A stretch of DNA of 64,000 bases from Pedobacter sp. ASV28 (GCF_016428855.1 NZ_JAELTN010000011.1:47232-111231), one strand, 5' to 3'. Shown: positions 19,073-28,132, counted from the stretch's first letter. Notes: generated by a model from the sequence alone, not told the origin. Made by a program: numbers and translations.

Positions 19073-20296
19073 TTAATCCTTTTTATCTTCTTTATAAACA
19101 GTAATTTTATTGCCTTTAATTTCAAATCGTACTTCCCCTGTCTGTTCGAACTTTCTTAAGATCTGAGACACCTTTTCAAAACGGCTTATGCTTCCATAGT
19201 ACATTACTTCTTTTGCTAAGGGATCTGCATATTCTACTTCTACGTTATACCATCTGGAGATTTTTCTCATGATGCTTTCCTGCTTTTCGTTATTAAACAT
19301 GAAGTACCCATTTTTCCAGGCTACAGCTTCTTCTACATCAATCTCACTAATATTTATGCCATTTGCAGAAACCATGGATTGTTCTCCTGGCTTAAGTATT
19401 TTTGCATTATGGCTATCTTTCGCTGCTACACGGATACTACCTTCCAGCAAGGTTGTTTTGGTTATCGGCTCATCCAGATAACTATTGATGTTAAAATGTG
19501 TCCCCAAAACTTCCACCTCCTGTTTTGCCGTATGTACCACAAATGGGTGCTCTTTATCTTTGGCCACCTCGAAATAGGCTTCTCCAATCAATTCTACTCT
19601 GCGTTGTTTACCTACTTTAAATGTTAGGGGATACGTTAAAGATGAAGCTGCATTAAGCCAAACTATCGATCCATCTGGCAAGCGTACCTGCCATTGCCCT
19701 CCTCGGGGGGTAGAAATTGTATTGGTCATCTCTGACAGGGAATGGTCTATGTCTGCCCCCTCTATCGATTTGATTTCGTAAATAAGTTGTCCATCAGCAG
19801 TTTTTGTAACCGCTATTCCAGCTTGTTTGGCTATATCGCCATTGTCCATATCATTCAATGAAATTTTTTGACCATCAGAGAGGGTCAATATGGCCTTATT
19901 GCCACCTGGAGCAACATCAGAAGCATAGGTATGTTGTTTTTGCTTATTTTCATCAGCTAAATAGGTATACAACAAGACAGATAGCCCTAAAAAGATAACA
20001 GCAGCTGCAGCCCAGCGTACGAATGGGGTTATACTTGACCCAAACTTAGCTTTTCCACTTCTAGGAGAAAGTTGTTGCAATTGTTTTTCAAGCTTAAGCG
20101 CCAACTCTTTCTTATTCACCAAATCTAGTTGTGCGGATTTAGAGGATAGATCCCAAATGCTTTTGATTTCAACGAAATATTTTTCGTTGGCCGCAGACTC
20201 CTGCCTAAAAGAAGTGATGGCAGCATGAAGTTTTTCATCCTGTGGATTGTTTAAATATCGAACAATTACGTCTAGATATCCAGATGGGTTAAGCAT
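19073..20296 (-). CDS. FecR-family anti-sigma factor
   Basis: The 407-residue protein has a cytoplasmic N-terminal part (about 1-95), a single membrane helix at about 98-118 (AAAAVIFLGLSVLLYTYLA), a periplasmic FecR domain at about 185-290 (TPRGGQWQVRLPDGSIVWLNAASSL, RRVELIGEAYFEVAKD, FVVHTAKQEVEVLGTHFNINSY) and a C-terminal DUF4974 domain (EESIMRKISRWYNVEVEYADP-like). It should hold or activate the sigma factor encoded upstream when the STN domain of SusC reports ligand. It lies between that sigma gene and susC on the same strand, the standard arrangement. Confidence 0.95.
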   Translation of the reverse strand: MLNPSGYLDVIVRYLNNPQDEKLHAAITSFRQESAANEKYFVEIKSIWDLSSKSAQLDLVNKKELALKLEKQLQQLSPRSGKAKFGSSITPFVRWAAAAVIFLGLSVLLYTYLADENKQKQHTYASDVAPGGNKAILTLSDGQKISLNDMDNGDIAKQAGIAVTKTADGQLIYEIKSIEGADIDHSLSEMTNTISTPRGGQWQVRLPDGSIVWLNAASSLTYPLTFKVGKQRRVELIGEAYFEVAKDKEHPFVVHTAKQEVEVLGTHFNINSYLDEPITKTTLLEGSIRVAAKDSHNAKILKPGEQSMVSANGINISEIDVEEAVAWKNGYFMFNNEKQESIMRKISRWYNVEVEYADPLAKEVMYYGSISRFEKVSQILRKFEQTGEVRFEIKGNKITVYKEDKKD

Positions 20297-20417
20297 TTAG
20301 TTGATTAGGTGTTTGTTGTTGGTACAGGTCTAAGACAATCGACCTTTAAAAAACCCCTAGTTGTTTTAGAAAAAAAATAAAAAAAAGTACAAATGCACTA
20401 AAAAGTACCAAAATACT

Positions 20418-21020
20418 TCAACCCAAGAACAAATTAAGGAGCATTAAAAAATTTTTGCCCTTCTTATTCATTGTTTCATCTACCAAAAACCGCTGTCTTA
20501 GTGTTTTAAGTGCATGACCAATATGGTTCTCAACTGTTTTTTCAGAAATATCTAATTGATTGGCTATTTCTTTGTATTTAAACCCATCAAATCTGCTCAA
20601 CATAAAAACTTTTTTACACTGTGCAGGAAGTTTTTCAATCTCTTTCCTTACCAGCACAATCATTTCGTTCTCCTCGTCAAGTTCGGTCAGGTCATCGTCT
20701 GTAAATGCCGAAGCTATTTTTAGATGATGCTGCTCTATATTTTTTTGTCGGTTGATGTAGTTAATTGAGGAGTTTATCACTGTCCGATATAAATAGGATT
20801 TCACAGATTTTACCTCATAAAGGTGATCTGGCTTTTCCCAGATCTTAAGAAAAACATCCTGTACCAGCTCTTCTGAGGCTTGCGTATCTTTGATGTATTT
20901 ATTACTTGCCAATAAAAGCTTCTGAAAATAAGAGGTGTAGAATTGGGTAAACGTCGAGGTATGACCTTTCTTAATTAAGGCGACCAAATCGTTCCCCGTT
21001 TCTATGTGTACAACATCCAT
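20418..21020 (-). CDS. ECF RNA polymerase sigma-70 factor of the SusCD locus
   Basis: The 200-residue protein shows sigma region 2 at about 20-85 (ASEELVQDVFLKIWEKPDHL, then SYLYRTVINSSINYINRQK) and region 4 at about 130-185 (LPAQCKKVFMLSRFDGFKYKEIANQLDISEKTVENHI-type helix-turn-helix). This is the Bacteroidota ECF type that pairs with FecR and SusC. It directly precedes fecR (121-bp gap, A/T-rich). It probably drives the SusC operon and perhaps its own gene. A 24-bp palindrome lies about 80 bp upstream of its start. Confidence 0.95.
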   Translation of the reverse strand: MDVVHIETGNDLVALIKKGHTSTFTQFYTSYFQKLLLASNKYIKDTQASEELVQDVFLKIWEKPDHLYEVKSVKSYLYRTVINSSINYINRQKNIEQHHLKIASAFTDDDLTELDEENEMIVLVRKEIEKLPAQCKKVFMLSRFDGFKYKEIANQLDISEKTVENHIGHALKTLRQRFLVDETMNKKGKNFLMLLNLFLG

Positions 21021-21101
21021 TAAATAGAACCTCGTATTAATAAGCTAATGTCACTTCAATAATACAAAATTAATAGACAAAAGGATCTATTTTTTTATCG
21101 T

Positions 21102-21125
21102 ATCATTAGGAATATTCCTAATGAT
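21102..21125. repeat. 24-bp perfect palindrome overlapping the DUF420 stop codon
   Basis: ATCATTAGGAAT followed directly by ATTCCTAATGAT reads identically on both strands and covers the stop codon (21118-21120) of the DUF420 gene. No T-tract follows on the minus strand, so it may be a regulator site upstream of the sigma-factor gene (about 80-105 bp before its ATG) or an end-of-operon hairpin. Confidence 0.65.
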
Positions 21126-21678
21126 TGTAATAGGGCGATATCATCAAATAAACAATTACCCCCGTAACTGCTACATATAACCACAATGGAAAAGTAATTT
21201 TGGCTATTTTTCTATGTTTATCAAAACGTTGGGCCAAAGCTTTAACATAGGTTACCAACACAAATGGAATAATAATCACAGACAAACAAATATGTGTAAT
21301 CAGAATAAAATAATAGAGATATTTTATGGCTCCCTCTCCACCAAACTTGGTCGAATCGGAAGTCATGTGATACGCTACATACATTCCCAAAAAAAGTACA
21401 GAAAGTACAATGGCAAACTTCATTAAATTTTCGTGCAACTTCCTCTTTCCATTTTTTATGGCCCATACTGCTACCACTAAAACAACCGCAGTAATTCCAT
21501 TAATGGCAGCATAAATTGGAGGAAGAAAGGATAAGGGCTGAACATCATAACCTAACTTTCTTAAATTAACTCCAAATAGCAAAGCCACTACCAATGGTAT
21601 AGCCACAGAAAGGATGATTATCCATTTATTATACTTTTGCTCGATTGTATTCTCTACGTTATTGCTGATATTATCCAT
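21118..21678 (-). CDS. DUF420 membrane protein of the cytochrome oxidase cluster
   Basis: The 186-residue protein has about five hydrophobic segments (IIILSVAIPLVVALLFG; IYAAINGITAVVLVVAVWA; FAIVLSVLFLGMYVAYH; YYFILITHICLSVIIIPFVLVTYV; PLWLYVAVTGVIVYLMI). The spaced histidines in KLHENLM, VAYHMTSD, ILITHICLS and the final NH are typical of the DUF420 family, which includes CtaM-like proteins needed for cytochrome aa3/caa3 oxidase assembly in some bacteria. It is the last gene of the heme A/heme O/subunit III/subunit IV/Sco operon, 31 bp after sco. Role inferred from family and context. Confidence 0.88.
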   Translation of the reverse strand: MDNISNNVENTIEQKYNKWIIILSVAIPLVVALLFGVNLRKLGYDVQPLSFLPPIYAAINGITAVVLVVAVWAIKNGKRKLHENLMKFAIVLSVLFLGMYVAYHMTSDSTKFGGEGAIKYLYYFILITHICLSVIIIPFVLVTYVKALAQRFDKHRKIAKITFPLWLYVAVTGVIVYLMISPYYNH

Positions 21679-21709
21679 CTTTATTCCTTAATCTTTTCTC
21701 TTTATTCGC

Positions 21710-22417
21710 CTACCTGCCGTCTTTAATATTTCTTAGTTCTTCTGCAATTAACACCTTAATCTCATCATCTAATTTAGAGAGCGCTTCTTGATTGGTAGCC
21801 TCATAAAATCCCCTGATCCTATGCTTGGTGTCTAGTAGCACAATCTTATCGCTGTAGACAATTCTCCTATCATTCGCAGCATGCGATTCGCTAGCATCCA
21901 ATAATAGTCCTTGTTTAACAAGTTGATTAACCTGAGTGCTATCTCCAGTTAATAAATCCCACTTATTGCTATTTGCCCCTATTGCTTTAGCATAACTTGA
22001 CAATTGCTGAACTTGGTCATGTTTAACATCGACACTAAGACTAGCCAAATGGACCATTTGATTTTTCTGGTAGATGTCCTTGAAGCCCTGCATGGCTTTT
22101 AGTGCTACTTTAGCCCCATCTGATGTTACCCTGGTATAAAAAAGATTAACGATCAATATCTTACCGGACCATTTGGACAGAGACATGGTATCTGCATTTT
22201 GGTTCAGTAATTTAAAGTCTGCAACTTCATGGTAAATGGTATCTGGTATCTGTTTTCCCCTTACTGAATGAAAAGTATTGGCTACCTGTTTCTGGCCAAA
22301 AATAGGCAAAGGCCTATATCTGTTCTTTCCTTTATCCTGTAGTAAATAATACAAAAATCCTGGAACCGCTAGAATGGTTACCAGGATCAAGACCTTTTTT
22401 ATAGGATTATATTTCAT
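21710..22417 (-). CDS. Sco-like thioredoxin-fold protein lacking the copper ligands
   Basis: The 235-residue protein has an N-terminal membrane anchor (VLILVTILAVPGFLYYLL) and a SCO1/SenC thioredoxin fold (VADFKLLNQNADTMSLSKWSGKILIVNLFYTR, VHLASLSVDVKHD, IVLLDTKHRIRGFYEATN). In active Sco proteins FFxTRC...C follows the FFYT strand; here the segment reads FYTRVTSDG, with Val97 and Gly101 at the two cysteine positions. The third ligand His is replaced by Tyr188 (IVYSDKIVLLD). The protein contains no cysteine at all. It sits in the oxidase assembly operon between subunit IV and DUF420, where a CuA-loading Sco is normally found. It either has a non-copper role or a second functional Sco exists elsewhere. 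Confidence 0.85.
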   Translation of the reverse strand: MKYNPIKKVLILVTILAVPGFLYYLLQDKGKNRYRPLPIFGQKQVANTFHSVRGKQIPDTIYHEVADFKLLNQNADTMSLSKWSGKILIVNLFYTRVTSDGAKVALKAMQGFKDIYQKNQMVHLASLSVDVKHDQVQQLSSYAKAIGANSNKWDLLTGDSTQVNQLVKQGLLLDASESHAANDRRIVYSDKIVLLDTKHRIRGFYEATNQEALSKLDDEIKVLIAEELRNIKDGR

Positions 22418-22435
22418 CCGTATATATTTATTTCA

Positions 22436-22789
22436 TTATACTTTTGGCATATGCAAGTGAAGGTAACCGCCTTCAATAAGCATTAATACTATAAAATATA
22501 TAATAAATATAAACGATACCGTTAACGACAACTGCAAGCCCAGCTTTTCATATTTTAAGTGCATGAAATATGCCACAATATAAAAGGCTTTTAACAAGGT
22601 TAAGGCAATATATACGTAATTTCCTACATGTTGTGACATGTGGTGTCCAGGAATGGCCCATAAGGCGATAATGAACTCTATTACGGTAATGAACAACAAG
22701 ATGAAAAATACTTTCCAAATTTTGCTCTTTGACATTGACTCGTGCGCTTCGTGAGCGTGATCGTCTGTATGTGTTTGATGTGCTGACAT
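22436..22789 (-). CDS. Cytochrome c oxidase subunit IV family protein
   Basis: The 117-residue protein has a His-rich N-terminus (SAHQTHTDDHAHEAHES) and three membrane helices (VFFILLFITVIEFIIALWA; YVYIALTLLKAFYIVAYFMHLKYE; LSLTVSFIFIIYFIVLMLI). The LLKAFYIVAYFMHLKYE segment is the signature of bacterial caa3-type subunit IV. It is a small stabilising subunit of the heme-copper oxidase, encoded between subunit III and the Sco-like gene (26 and 18 bp gaps). Confidence 0.92.
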   Translation of the reverse strand: MSAHQTHTDDHAHEAHESMSKSKIWKVFFILLFITVIEFIIALWAIPGHHMSQHVGNYVYIALTLLKAFYIVAYFMHLKYEKLGLQLSLTVSFIFIIYFIVLMLIEGGYLHLHMPKV

Positions 22790-22815
22790 AGAATATTTTT
22801 TATATAAAAGCTATA

Positions 22816-23550
22816 TTAAACCAAGTAGAAGAATGTAAATACGAATACCCATACCAAATCTACAAAGTGCCAGTATAGACCTACTTTTTCGACCATTAAA
22901 TAATGGCCACGTTTTTCGAAGGTTCCATTAATAACCATGCATAAGATGATGATATTGATGACCACGCCACTAAATACGTGGAAACCATGGAAACCGGTAA
23001 TGGTAAAGAACAAATTGGCAAACTGTTGTGCCGAGACAAAAGAAATATCCCCATCAAAAAATGGTTGTAAGGCCGCTTTAATTGCACCTTCCTCTTTTAA
23101 ACCTGAAGCAGGGTTAGTTCCCCACCAAAAACCTTCGTGGTGTAAGTGCGTCCATTCAATAGCCTGGCAGCCCAAGAACATCAAACCACCTATAATGGTT
23201 GCAACCATCCACCAAATTACCTCTTTTTTAGATCTTCTGTGTCCTGCTTCTACAGCTAAAACCATTGTTACAGAACTCATGATCAAGATGAAAGTCATTA
23301 TACCAACAAAAACAAGTGGGTAGCCATGATCTGCAAATCCAGGTATAGATTGGAAAACCAAATCTGGATCTGGCCAAGCAAACTTGCTAAATCTTTGTGC
23401 TCCATAATAAACCAGCAATGACGAAAATGTGAAGGCATCTGACAGTAAGAAGAACCACATCATTATTTTGCCATATTCTACTGACCATGGTGAACGACCA
23501 CCAGCCCATGGTGTTGTTTTAACTTGGTCTAATTTCGATAATGAATCCAT
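22816..23550 (-). CDS. Cytochrome c oxidase subunit III (longer copy)
   Basis: The 244-residue membrane protein has the subunit III pattern: W..GRSPWSVEYGK, IMMWFFLLSDAFTFSSLLVYY, TVMLAVEAGHRR-type helices, QAIEWTHLHHEGFWWG, FTITGFHGFHVFSGVVINI and the C-terminal GLYWHFVDLVWVFVFTFFYLV. Subunit III supports proton uptake and stability of the catalytic subunit I. A second, shorter subunit III gene lies 31 bp upstream. Having two tandem subunit III genes is usual for Bacteroidota aa3/caa3 oxidase clusters. Confidence 0.94.
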   Translation of the reverse strand: MDSLSKLDQVKTTPWAGGRSPWSVEYGKIMMWFFLLSDAFTFSSLLVYYGAQRFSKFAWPDPDLVFQSIPGFADHGYPLVFVGIMTFILIMSSVTMVLAVEAGHRRSKKEVIWWMVATIIGGLMFLGCQAIEWTHLHHEGFWWGTNPASGLKEEGAIKAALQPFFDGDISFVSAQQFANLFFTITGFHGFHVFSGVVINIIILCMVINGTFEKRGHYLMVEKVGLYWHFVDLVWVFVFTFFYLV

Positions 23551-23581
23551 TTAATATTAGTATAATAGTTTGTTAAAAAAT

Positions 23582-24160
23582 TTAACTGTTCAAAAGTAAA
23601 AAAACATACAGATATATCCATAATATATCTATAAAATGCCAAAAAATTGAGGCAATATCCTGACGATAAGTGGCTACTTCCTGCGATACATTTCTGTAGC
23701 TGCCTATCAAACTGTTCAGAATTAAGCATAAACCTGCAACGATGTGCAACAAGTGAAAACCCGAAACCACATAAATCATAGATATGGCCGCATTATTATT
23801 CACTAATGCCGCTCCCGTATGATATAAGCCAGACCATCCCTGAAACTGTAAAAAGCCAAAAACCAACCCAAGTACAAACGTGATCCAAAGGAATACTTGT
23901 TGCTGCTTTCTATCTCCTCTTTTTAGCGACTTTGCGGCTAAAAAAAGAAATACACTGCTCAGCACCAATACGATGGTACTATAAATAAAAGCATCTGGCA
24001 AAACCAAGCCATGGCCTTTGCCCTTAGAGGCCGAAAAAACCAAGTAGTAACTGGTCCACCCTCCAAACATAATAGTAGAGGATACCACAAATAACCAAAC
24101 CACAAATTTCTTGGGCTTGAAATTCATCATTATATCTCCCTGTTGTATTGTACTCACCAT
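23582..24160 (-). CDS. Cytochrome c oxidase subunit III (shorter copy)
   Basis: The 192-residue protein has five predicted helices, starting with KKFVVWLFVVSSTIMFGGWTSYYLV. It keeps the subunit III landmarks FLQFQGWSGL, VVSGFHLLHIVAGLCLILNSLIG and FWHFIDILWIYLYVFLLL. It lies between heme O synthase (2-bp gap) and the longer subunit III copy. It is related to the five-helix form of heme-copper oxidase subunit III. Two Met codons (residues 11 and 12) could also start translation; the first ATG is kept because it follows the upstream gene closely. Confidence 0.92.
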   Translation of the reverse strand: MVSTIQQGDIMMNFKPKKFVVWLFVVSSTIMFGGWTSYYLVFSASKGKGHGLVLPDAFIYSTIVLVLSSVFLFLAAKSLKRGDRKQQQVFLWITFVLGLVFGFLQFQGWSGLYHTGAALVNNNAAISMIYVVSGFHLLHIVAGLCLILNSLIGSYRNVSQEVATYRQDIASIFWHFIDILWIYLYVFLLLNS

Positions 24161-24162
24161 CT

Positions 24163-25065
24163 TTAAACAACTAAATCAAACAATAAAACCAACTGAACCA
24201 ATGGAATGTAAAAGAAGGAACAGAACATCACTTTTCTTGCACTAGGCAAGTCCATTTTAACTACAAGCTGGTAGGCATACCAACTAAAAATCAATCCTAA
24301 CAAGATAGAAACACCTGCTACATAATATCCTCCAAAGCCATAAAATGTGGGCAATAGGCTTACGGGTATTAGGACCAAAGTGCTAATAAAAGTAAAAATA
24401 GCGCTGGTCTTATCTTTTTCTCTTGTGGGCAGCAACCTAAAACCAGCTTTTTTATAATCTTCATCCAATACCCATGCTATAGACCAAAAATGTGGAAACT
24501 GCCAAACAAATTGAACCAAGAATAAAATAATCGCTATCTGATAATCTCTAGGCACATAACCTATTGGAGAATGCCCTATGGCCGCCAGGTAACCAATAAG
24601 CGGCGGCAACGCACCGGGTATAGCACCAACAAATACTGCAATTGGCGATTTCCGCTTCAATGGGGTATAAGCAAAAGCATATAATAATATTGAAAATACA
24701 GAAATCAAACCCGTTTCCAAATTGAGTTTGCCCAGTAACCATGTACCTGCAATGCCCATCACCAAACCAGAAACTAATCCTTGACCAGTTGTCATTCTGC
24801 CAGCAGGCATTGGCCTATCTTTGGTTCTGCTCATTAATTTATCCAGATCGACTTCAATAATTTCATTGAAGCAATTTGCAGCTCCAGTAACCAAGAATCC
24901 CCCTATAATTAATATCAGCCAATTGTTCCAATTGATCTCATCAATTATAGCACGATCTACCTGGATTTTAGAACCTATCAAGAATGTAACAGAAGCAGAA
25001 AAAACGACCAAAAATGTTAGTCTGAACTTAATGAGCTTGGAAAAATCTGCAAAAAACTGTTTCAA
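24163..25065 (-). CDS. ctaB: Protoheme IX farnesyltransferase (heme O synthase)
   Basis: The 300-residue UbiA-superfamily membrane enzyme has the prenyl-diphosphate/Mg binding motif CFNEIIEVDLDKLMSRTKDRPMPAGR at about 63-90 and the second motif region (WQFPHFWSIAWVLDEDYKKAGFRLLP) in the second half, with about eight helices. It converts heme B to heme O, the step before heme A synthase, whose gene is 10 bp upstream. Both are needed for the heme A of the oxidase encoded next door. Confidence 0.95.
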   Translation of the reverse strand: MKQFFADFSKLIKFRLTFLVVFSASVTFLIGSKIQVDRAIIDEINWNNWLILIIGGFLVTGAANCFNEIIEVDLDKLMSRTKDRPMPAGRMTTGQGLVSGLVMGIAGTWLLGKLNLETGLISVFSILLYAFAYTPLKRKSPIAVFVGAIPGALPPLIGYLAAIGHSPIGYVPRDYQIAIILFLVQFVWQFPHFWSIAWVLDEDYKKAGFRLLPTREKDKTSAIFTFISTLVLIPVSLLPTFYGFGGYYVAGVSILLGLIFSWYAYQLVVKMDLPSARKVMFCSFFYIPLVQLVLLFDLVV

Positions 25066-25075
25066 TTTTTAATGA

Positions 25076-26137
25076 TTAAGTTGTTTTATAAGTTTTTGTT
25101 CTATAGACTAATAGGTATAGATAATATTGTAAGCTAAACATAATTGTCGAAAACAAGATATGAATTGCTTGGGCATACGGAGGTAAACCTAGATAGGAAA
25201 GCAAAAATCCGGATGCAATCTGAACAATGAGCACAACCATTAGATAATTAGCCGTTATTAAAGGCCAGGCTTTACCACTAAATCTATCAATTACCATTTT
25301 ATAGACGATAAAATTGCTTATCCCTACCAATATGGCCAGATCTCTATGATAAGAGAATATATTACCTACTTTATTCACCCAACTATGCCTATCATTAAAC
25401 TCCAGCGACTTCGCAATGGTGTCAATACTCTCCCTCACTTCTGTACCCAATATAATTTGGACTATGGAGATGATAATAGTAAACAGCAAAAATCCCTTGA
25501 GCCACATGATACGGTACATAATCACTGTAGGCTCTTTATATAACTGTTTAGCATAGTTATAAGTATAAATGGAAATCCCCAAAATTACCAAAGCCAATAA
25601 CATGTGTACGGTTACCACCCATTGTGTTAAATTGGTAGAAACCACAATAGATCCAAGCCAAGCCTGATAACCTACTACAAAAATATTCAAGCAACTGAGT
25701 ATAACTATCCGCTTCGCTGTTTTACGATAGGCAAAAGCATAAATGGCAGTGAGCAAGAGAAAAATTCCCAAAATCGCTCCGGCTAGCCTATTGATGTATT
25801 CAGTCCAGGTTTTGGCAGCATTAAAGTCTTCATGTACAAGAATAGATTTGTCATTTCTTATACTATCTGCCAACTGGTGTTTACCTAAGCTTTCGAGATA
25901 TTTAGCAAATTTCTCATTTTTCTTTTGTCTACCTTCGAGATATTTCTGTTGATAATCAGCTGGTAACTGCTTTACAGACGTAGGTGGAATATATTGGTCA
26001 AAGCATTTAGGCCAATCGGGACAGCCCATTCCAGAACCAGTACTTCGCACTACCCCACCAGCCAAAATCACCACTAAAGTAGCTATGATGGTAATAAAGT
26101 TTATTCTAATAAATCTATTTTCAGATTTAGAAATCAT
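25076..26137 (-). CDS. ctaA: Heme A synthase (COX15/CtaA family)
   Basis: The 353-residue protein has about eight membrane helices. It begins with the conserved GGVVRSTGSGMGCPDWPKCF, whose two cysteines form the extracytoplasmic disulfide typical of CtaA. It also carries the heme-ligand histidine regions EYINRLAGAILGI, VTVHMLLALVILGI, WVNKVGNIFSYHRDLAI and YAQAIHILFSTIMFS. It oxidises the heme O methyl group to heme A. It is the first gene of the second respiratory transcript, directly after the terminator behind subunit I. Confidence 0.94.
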   Translation of the reverse strand: MISKSENRFIRINFITIIATLVVILAGGVVRSTGSGMGCPDWPKCFDQYIPPTSVKQLPADYQQKYLEGRQKKNEKFAKYLESLGKHQLADSIRNDKSILVHEDFNAAKTWTEYINRLAGAILGIFLLLTAIYAFAYRKTAKRIVILSCLNIFVVGYQAWLGSIVVSTNLTQWVVTVHMLLALVILGISIYTYNYAKQLYKEPTVIMYRIMWLKGFLLFTIIISIVQIILGTEVRESIDTIAKSLEFNDRHSWVNKVGNIFSYHRDLAILVGISNFIVYKMVIDRFSGKAWPLITANYLMVVLIVQIASGFLLSYLGLPPYAQAIHILFSTIMFSLQYYLYLLVYRTKTYKTT

Positions 26138-26154
26138 TTGTGTATGATAGATTT

Positions 26155-26204
26155 ATAAAAATAAGGTATCTGATAAAGTTAATACACTTTGCAGATACCT
26201 TATT
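26155..26204 (-). terminator. Intrinsic terminator after cytochrome oxidase subunit I
   Basis: On the minus strand AATAAGGTATCTG and CAGATACCTTATT form a perfect 13-bp stem around a 19-nt loop that itself can pair AAAGT with ACTTT. TTTTATAAATC follows. It sits 38 bp after the stop of subunit I and just before the ATG of heme A synthase, separating the actABCDEF-coxBA unit from the heme/assembly unit. Confidence 0.8.
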
Positions 26205-26242
26205 ACATATTTTCAACAAAGTTGCTTGCTTACAGTGTAAGG

Positions 26243-28111
26243 TTACTGTGCAGGCTTATTGTTTGCTTCCCATTCTTTTTGTATGCGCTCTGCTTCTTCA
26301 TTTCCTTCAAAATCATGAGGTAAATTTGAACTCATAGTTTGAGAGAACGGAACTGTTTGAGGAATAAAATCATGCTCAGCTCCTGGCTTGCTATAGTCAT
26401 AAGGCCAACGATATACTGTTGGAATTTCACCAGGCCAGTTACCATGAAGATGTTCTACTGGGGTAGTCCATTCCAAAGTGTTCGCTTCCCATGGATTTTG
26501 AGGTGCTTTTTTACCTTTAAATATCGAATAGAAAAAGTTAAACAAAAACGCAACTTGTGCAAGTGCTGCGATAATAGCAGCCCAAGTTACAAATACGTTT
26601 ACCGTTAACCATTTTTGCATGAACTCAAATTCTGTAAATGCATAATAACGACGAGGTACACCATCTAAACCTAAAAAGTGAAGTGGGAAGAATACCAAAT
26701 AAGCACAGATAAACGTTATCCAAAAGTGCAAATAAGCCAATTTTGGGTTCATCATTCTTCCGAACATTTTAGGGTACCAGTGATAAACACCAGCTAACAT
26801 ACCAAATATTGCTGCAGATCCCATTACCAAATGGAAGTGGGCCACTACGAAATAAGTATCGTGCAAGTTAATATCTAAAGAAGCATTACCTAAGAAGATA
26901 CCGGTCAAACCACCAGAGATAAAGAACGATACCAAACCAATAGCAAATAACATGGCAGGTGTAAACCTGATGTTACCTCTCCATAAAGTAGCTAAATAGT
27001 TAAAGGTCTTTACAGCCGATGGTACGGCAATGATCAAAGTAGTGATCATAAACACTCCACCCAATAACGGGTTCATACCTGTAACGAACATGTGGTGACC
27101 CCATACAATAAATGACAATACCGTAATACCGATCAAAGAATACACCATGGCATGGTAACCGAAAATTGGCTTTCTAGAATTTACAGAGATGATCTCTGAT
27201 GAAATACCTAAAGCCGGCATGATTACGATATATACCTCAGGGTGACCTAAGAACCAGAACAAGTGTTGCCATAAAATTGGAGATCCACCTTCATTTGGCA
27301 TAATCTGCGTTCCAAAAACCATATCTGATAAGTAGAAACTCGTACCAAAACTACGGTCAAATACCAATAGCACCACACCCGCTACCAATACTGGGAACGA
27401 AAGGATACCCAAAATAGCGGTTAAGAAGAATGCCCAAATGGTTAAAGGCATTTTCCAAAGATCCATTCCTTTGGTACGCATATTCAACACGGTACTTACA
27501 TAATTGATACCGCCCATTAAAGATGAAGCGACAAACATTACCATACTAATTAACCATAAGGTCATACCGATGTTGGAACCTGGCATAGCCTTAGGGACAG
27601 CCGAAAGTGGAGGGTATACTGTCCAACCAGCACTAGCAGGGCCAGTCTGAGTAAAAAATGAACCCATCATTACTACACAGGCACCAAAGAAAAACCAGTA
27701 AGAAAGCATATTCAAGAATGGCGAAGCCATATCTCTTGCACCCAACTGCAAAGGAATTAATAAGTTACTGAAAGTACCGCTTAGTCCGGCAGTTAACACA
27801 AAGAATACCATTATGGTACCGTGTATGGTGACCAGCGCCAAGAAAAAGTCAGGTTTTATCCTTCCTCCTTCAGCCCACTTTCCTAAAAAAGTTTCTAATA
27901 AAGGAAACGTTTGATCAGGCCAAGCTAACTGAATCCTAAATAAAATAGATAGCGCCATAGCTATAACTGCCATTATGATACCAGTTATTAAAAACTGCTT
28001 GGCAATCATTTTATGATCTTGACTAAATACGTATTTAGTTAGGAACGTTTCATGGTGATGCCCATGTCCATGATCATCGTGGTGTGTATCTTGTAGTGAT
28101 ATTGTTGACAT
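26243..28111 (-). CDS. ctaD: Cytochrome c oxidase subunit I
   Basis: The 622-residue protein has a His-rich N-terminus (HHDDHGHGHHHE), twelve membrane helices and the heme-copper oxidase centre. Visible are HGTIMVFF (heme a ligand, helix II), FWFLGHPEVYIVIMPALGI (CuB His and the cross-linked Tyr), WGHHMFVTGMNP (two CuB His) and HDTYFVVAHFHLVMG (heme ligands). The GHPEVY tyrosine marks an A-type oxidase. It reduces O2 to water and pumps protons. It follows subunit II (21-bp gap) and the act genes, so complex III and oxidase are made together. Confidence 0.97.
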   Translation of the reverse strand: MSTISLQDTHHDDHGHGHHHETFLTKYVFSQDHKMIAKQFLITGIIMAVIAMALSILFRIQLAWPDQTFPLLETFLGKWAEGGRIKPDFFLALVTIHGTIMVFFVLTAGLSGTFSNLLIPLQLGARDMASPFLNMLSYWFFFGACVVMMGSFFTQTGPASAGWTVYPPLSAVPKAMPGSNIGMTLWLISMVMFVASSLMGGINYVSTVLNMRTKGMDLWKMPLTIWAFFLTAILGILSFPVLVAGVVLLVFDRSFGTSFYLSDMVFGTQIMPNEGGSPILWQHLFWFLGHPEVYIVIMPALGISSEIISVNSRKPIFGYHAMVYSLIGITVLSFIVWGHHMFVTGMNPLLGGVFMITTLIIAVPSAVKTFNYLATLWRGNIRFTPAMLFAIGLVSFFISGGLTGIFLGNASLDINLHDTYFVVAHFHLVMGSAAIFGMLAGVYHWYPKMFGRMMNPKLAYLHFWITFICAYLVFFPLHFLGLDGVPRRYYAFTEFEFMQKWLTVNVFVTWAAIIAALAQVAFLFNFFYSIFKGKKAPQNPWEANTLEWTTPVEHLHGNWPGEIPTVYRWPYDYSKPGAEHDFIPQTVPFSQTMSSNLPHDFEGNEEAERIQKEWEANNKPAQ

Positions 28112-28132
28112 AATAAGGTTTTCCAGTATTAT

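Noticed and set aside
18882..19076. 64-codon plus-strand frame between susC and fecR
   Set aside because: Antisense to the operon in an AT-rich gap, overlaps the fecR end, no recognisable protein feature.
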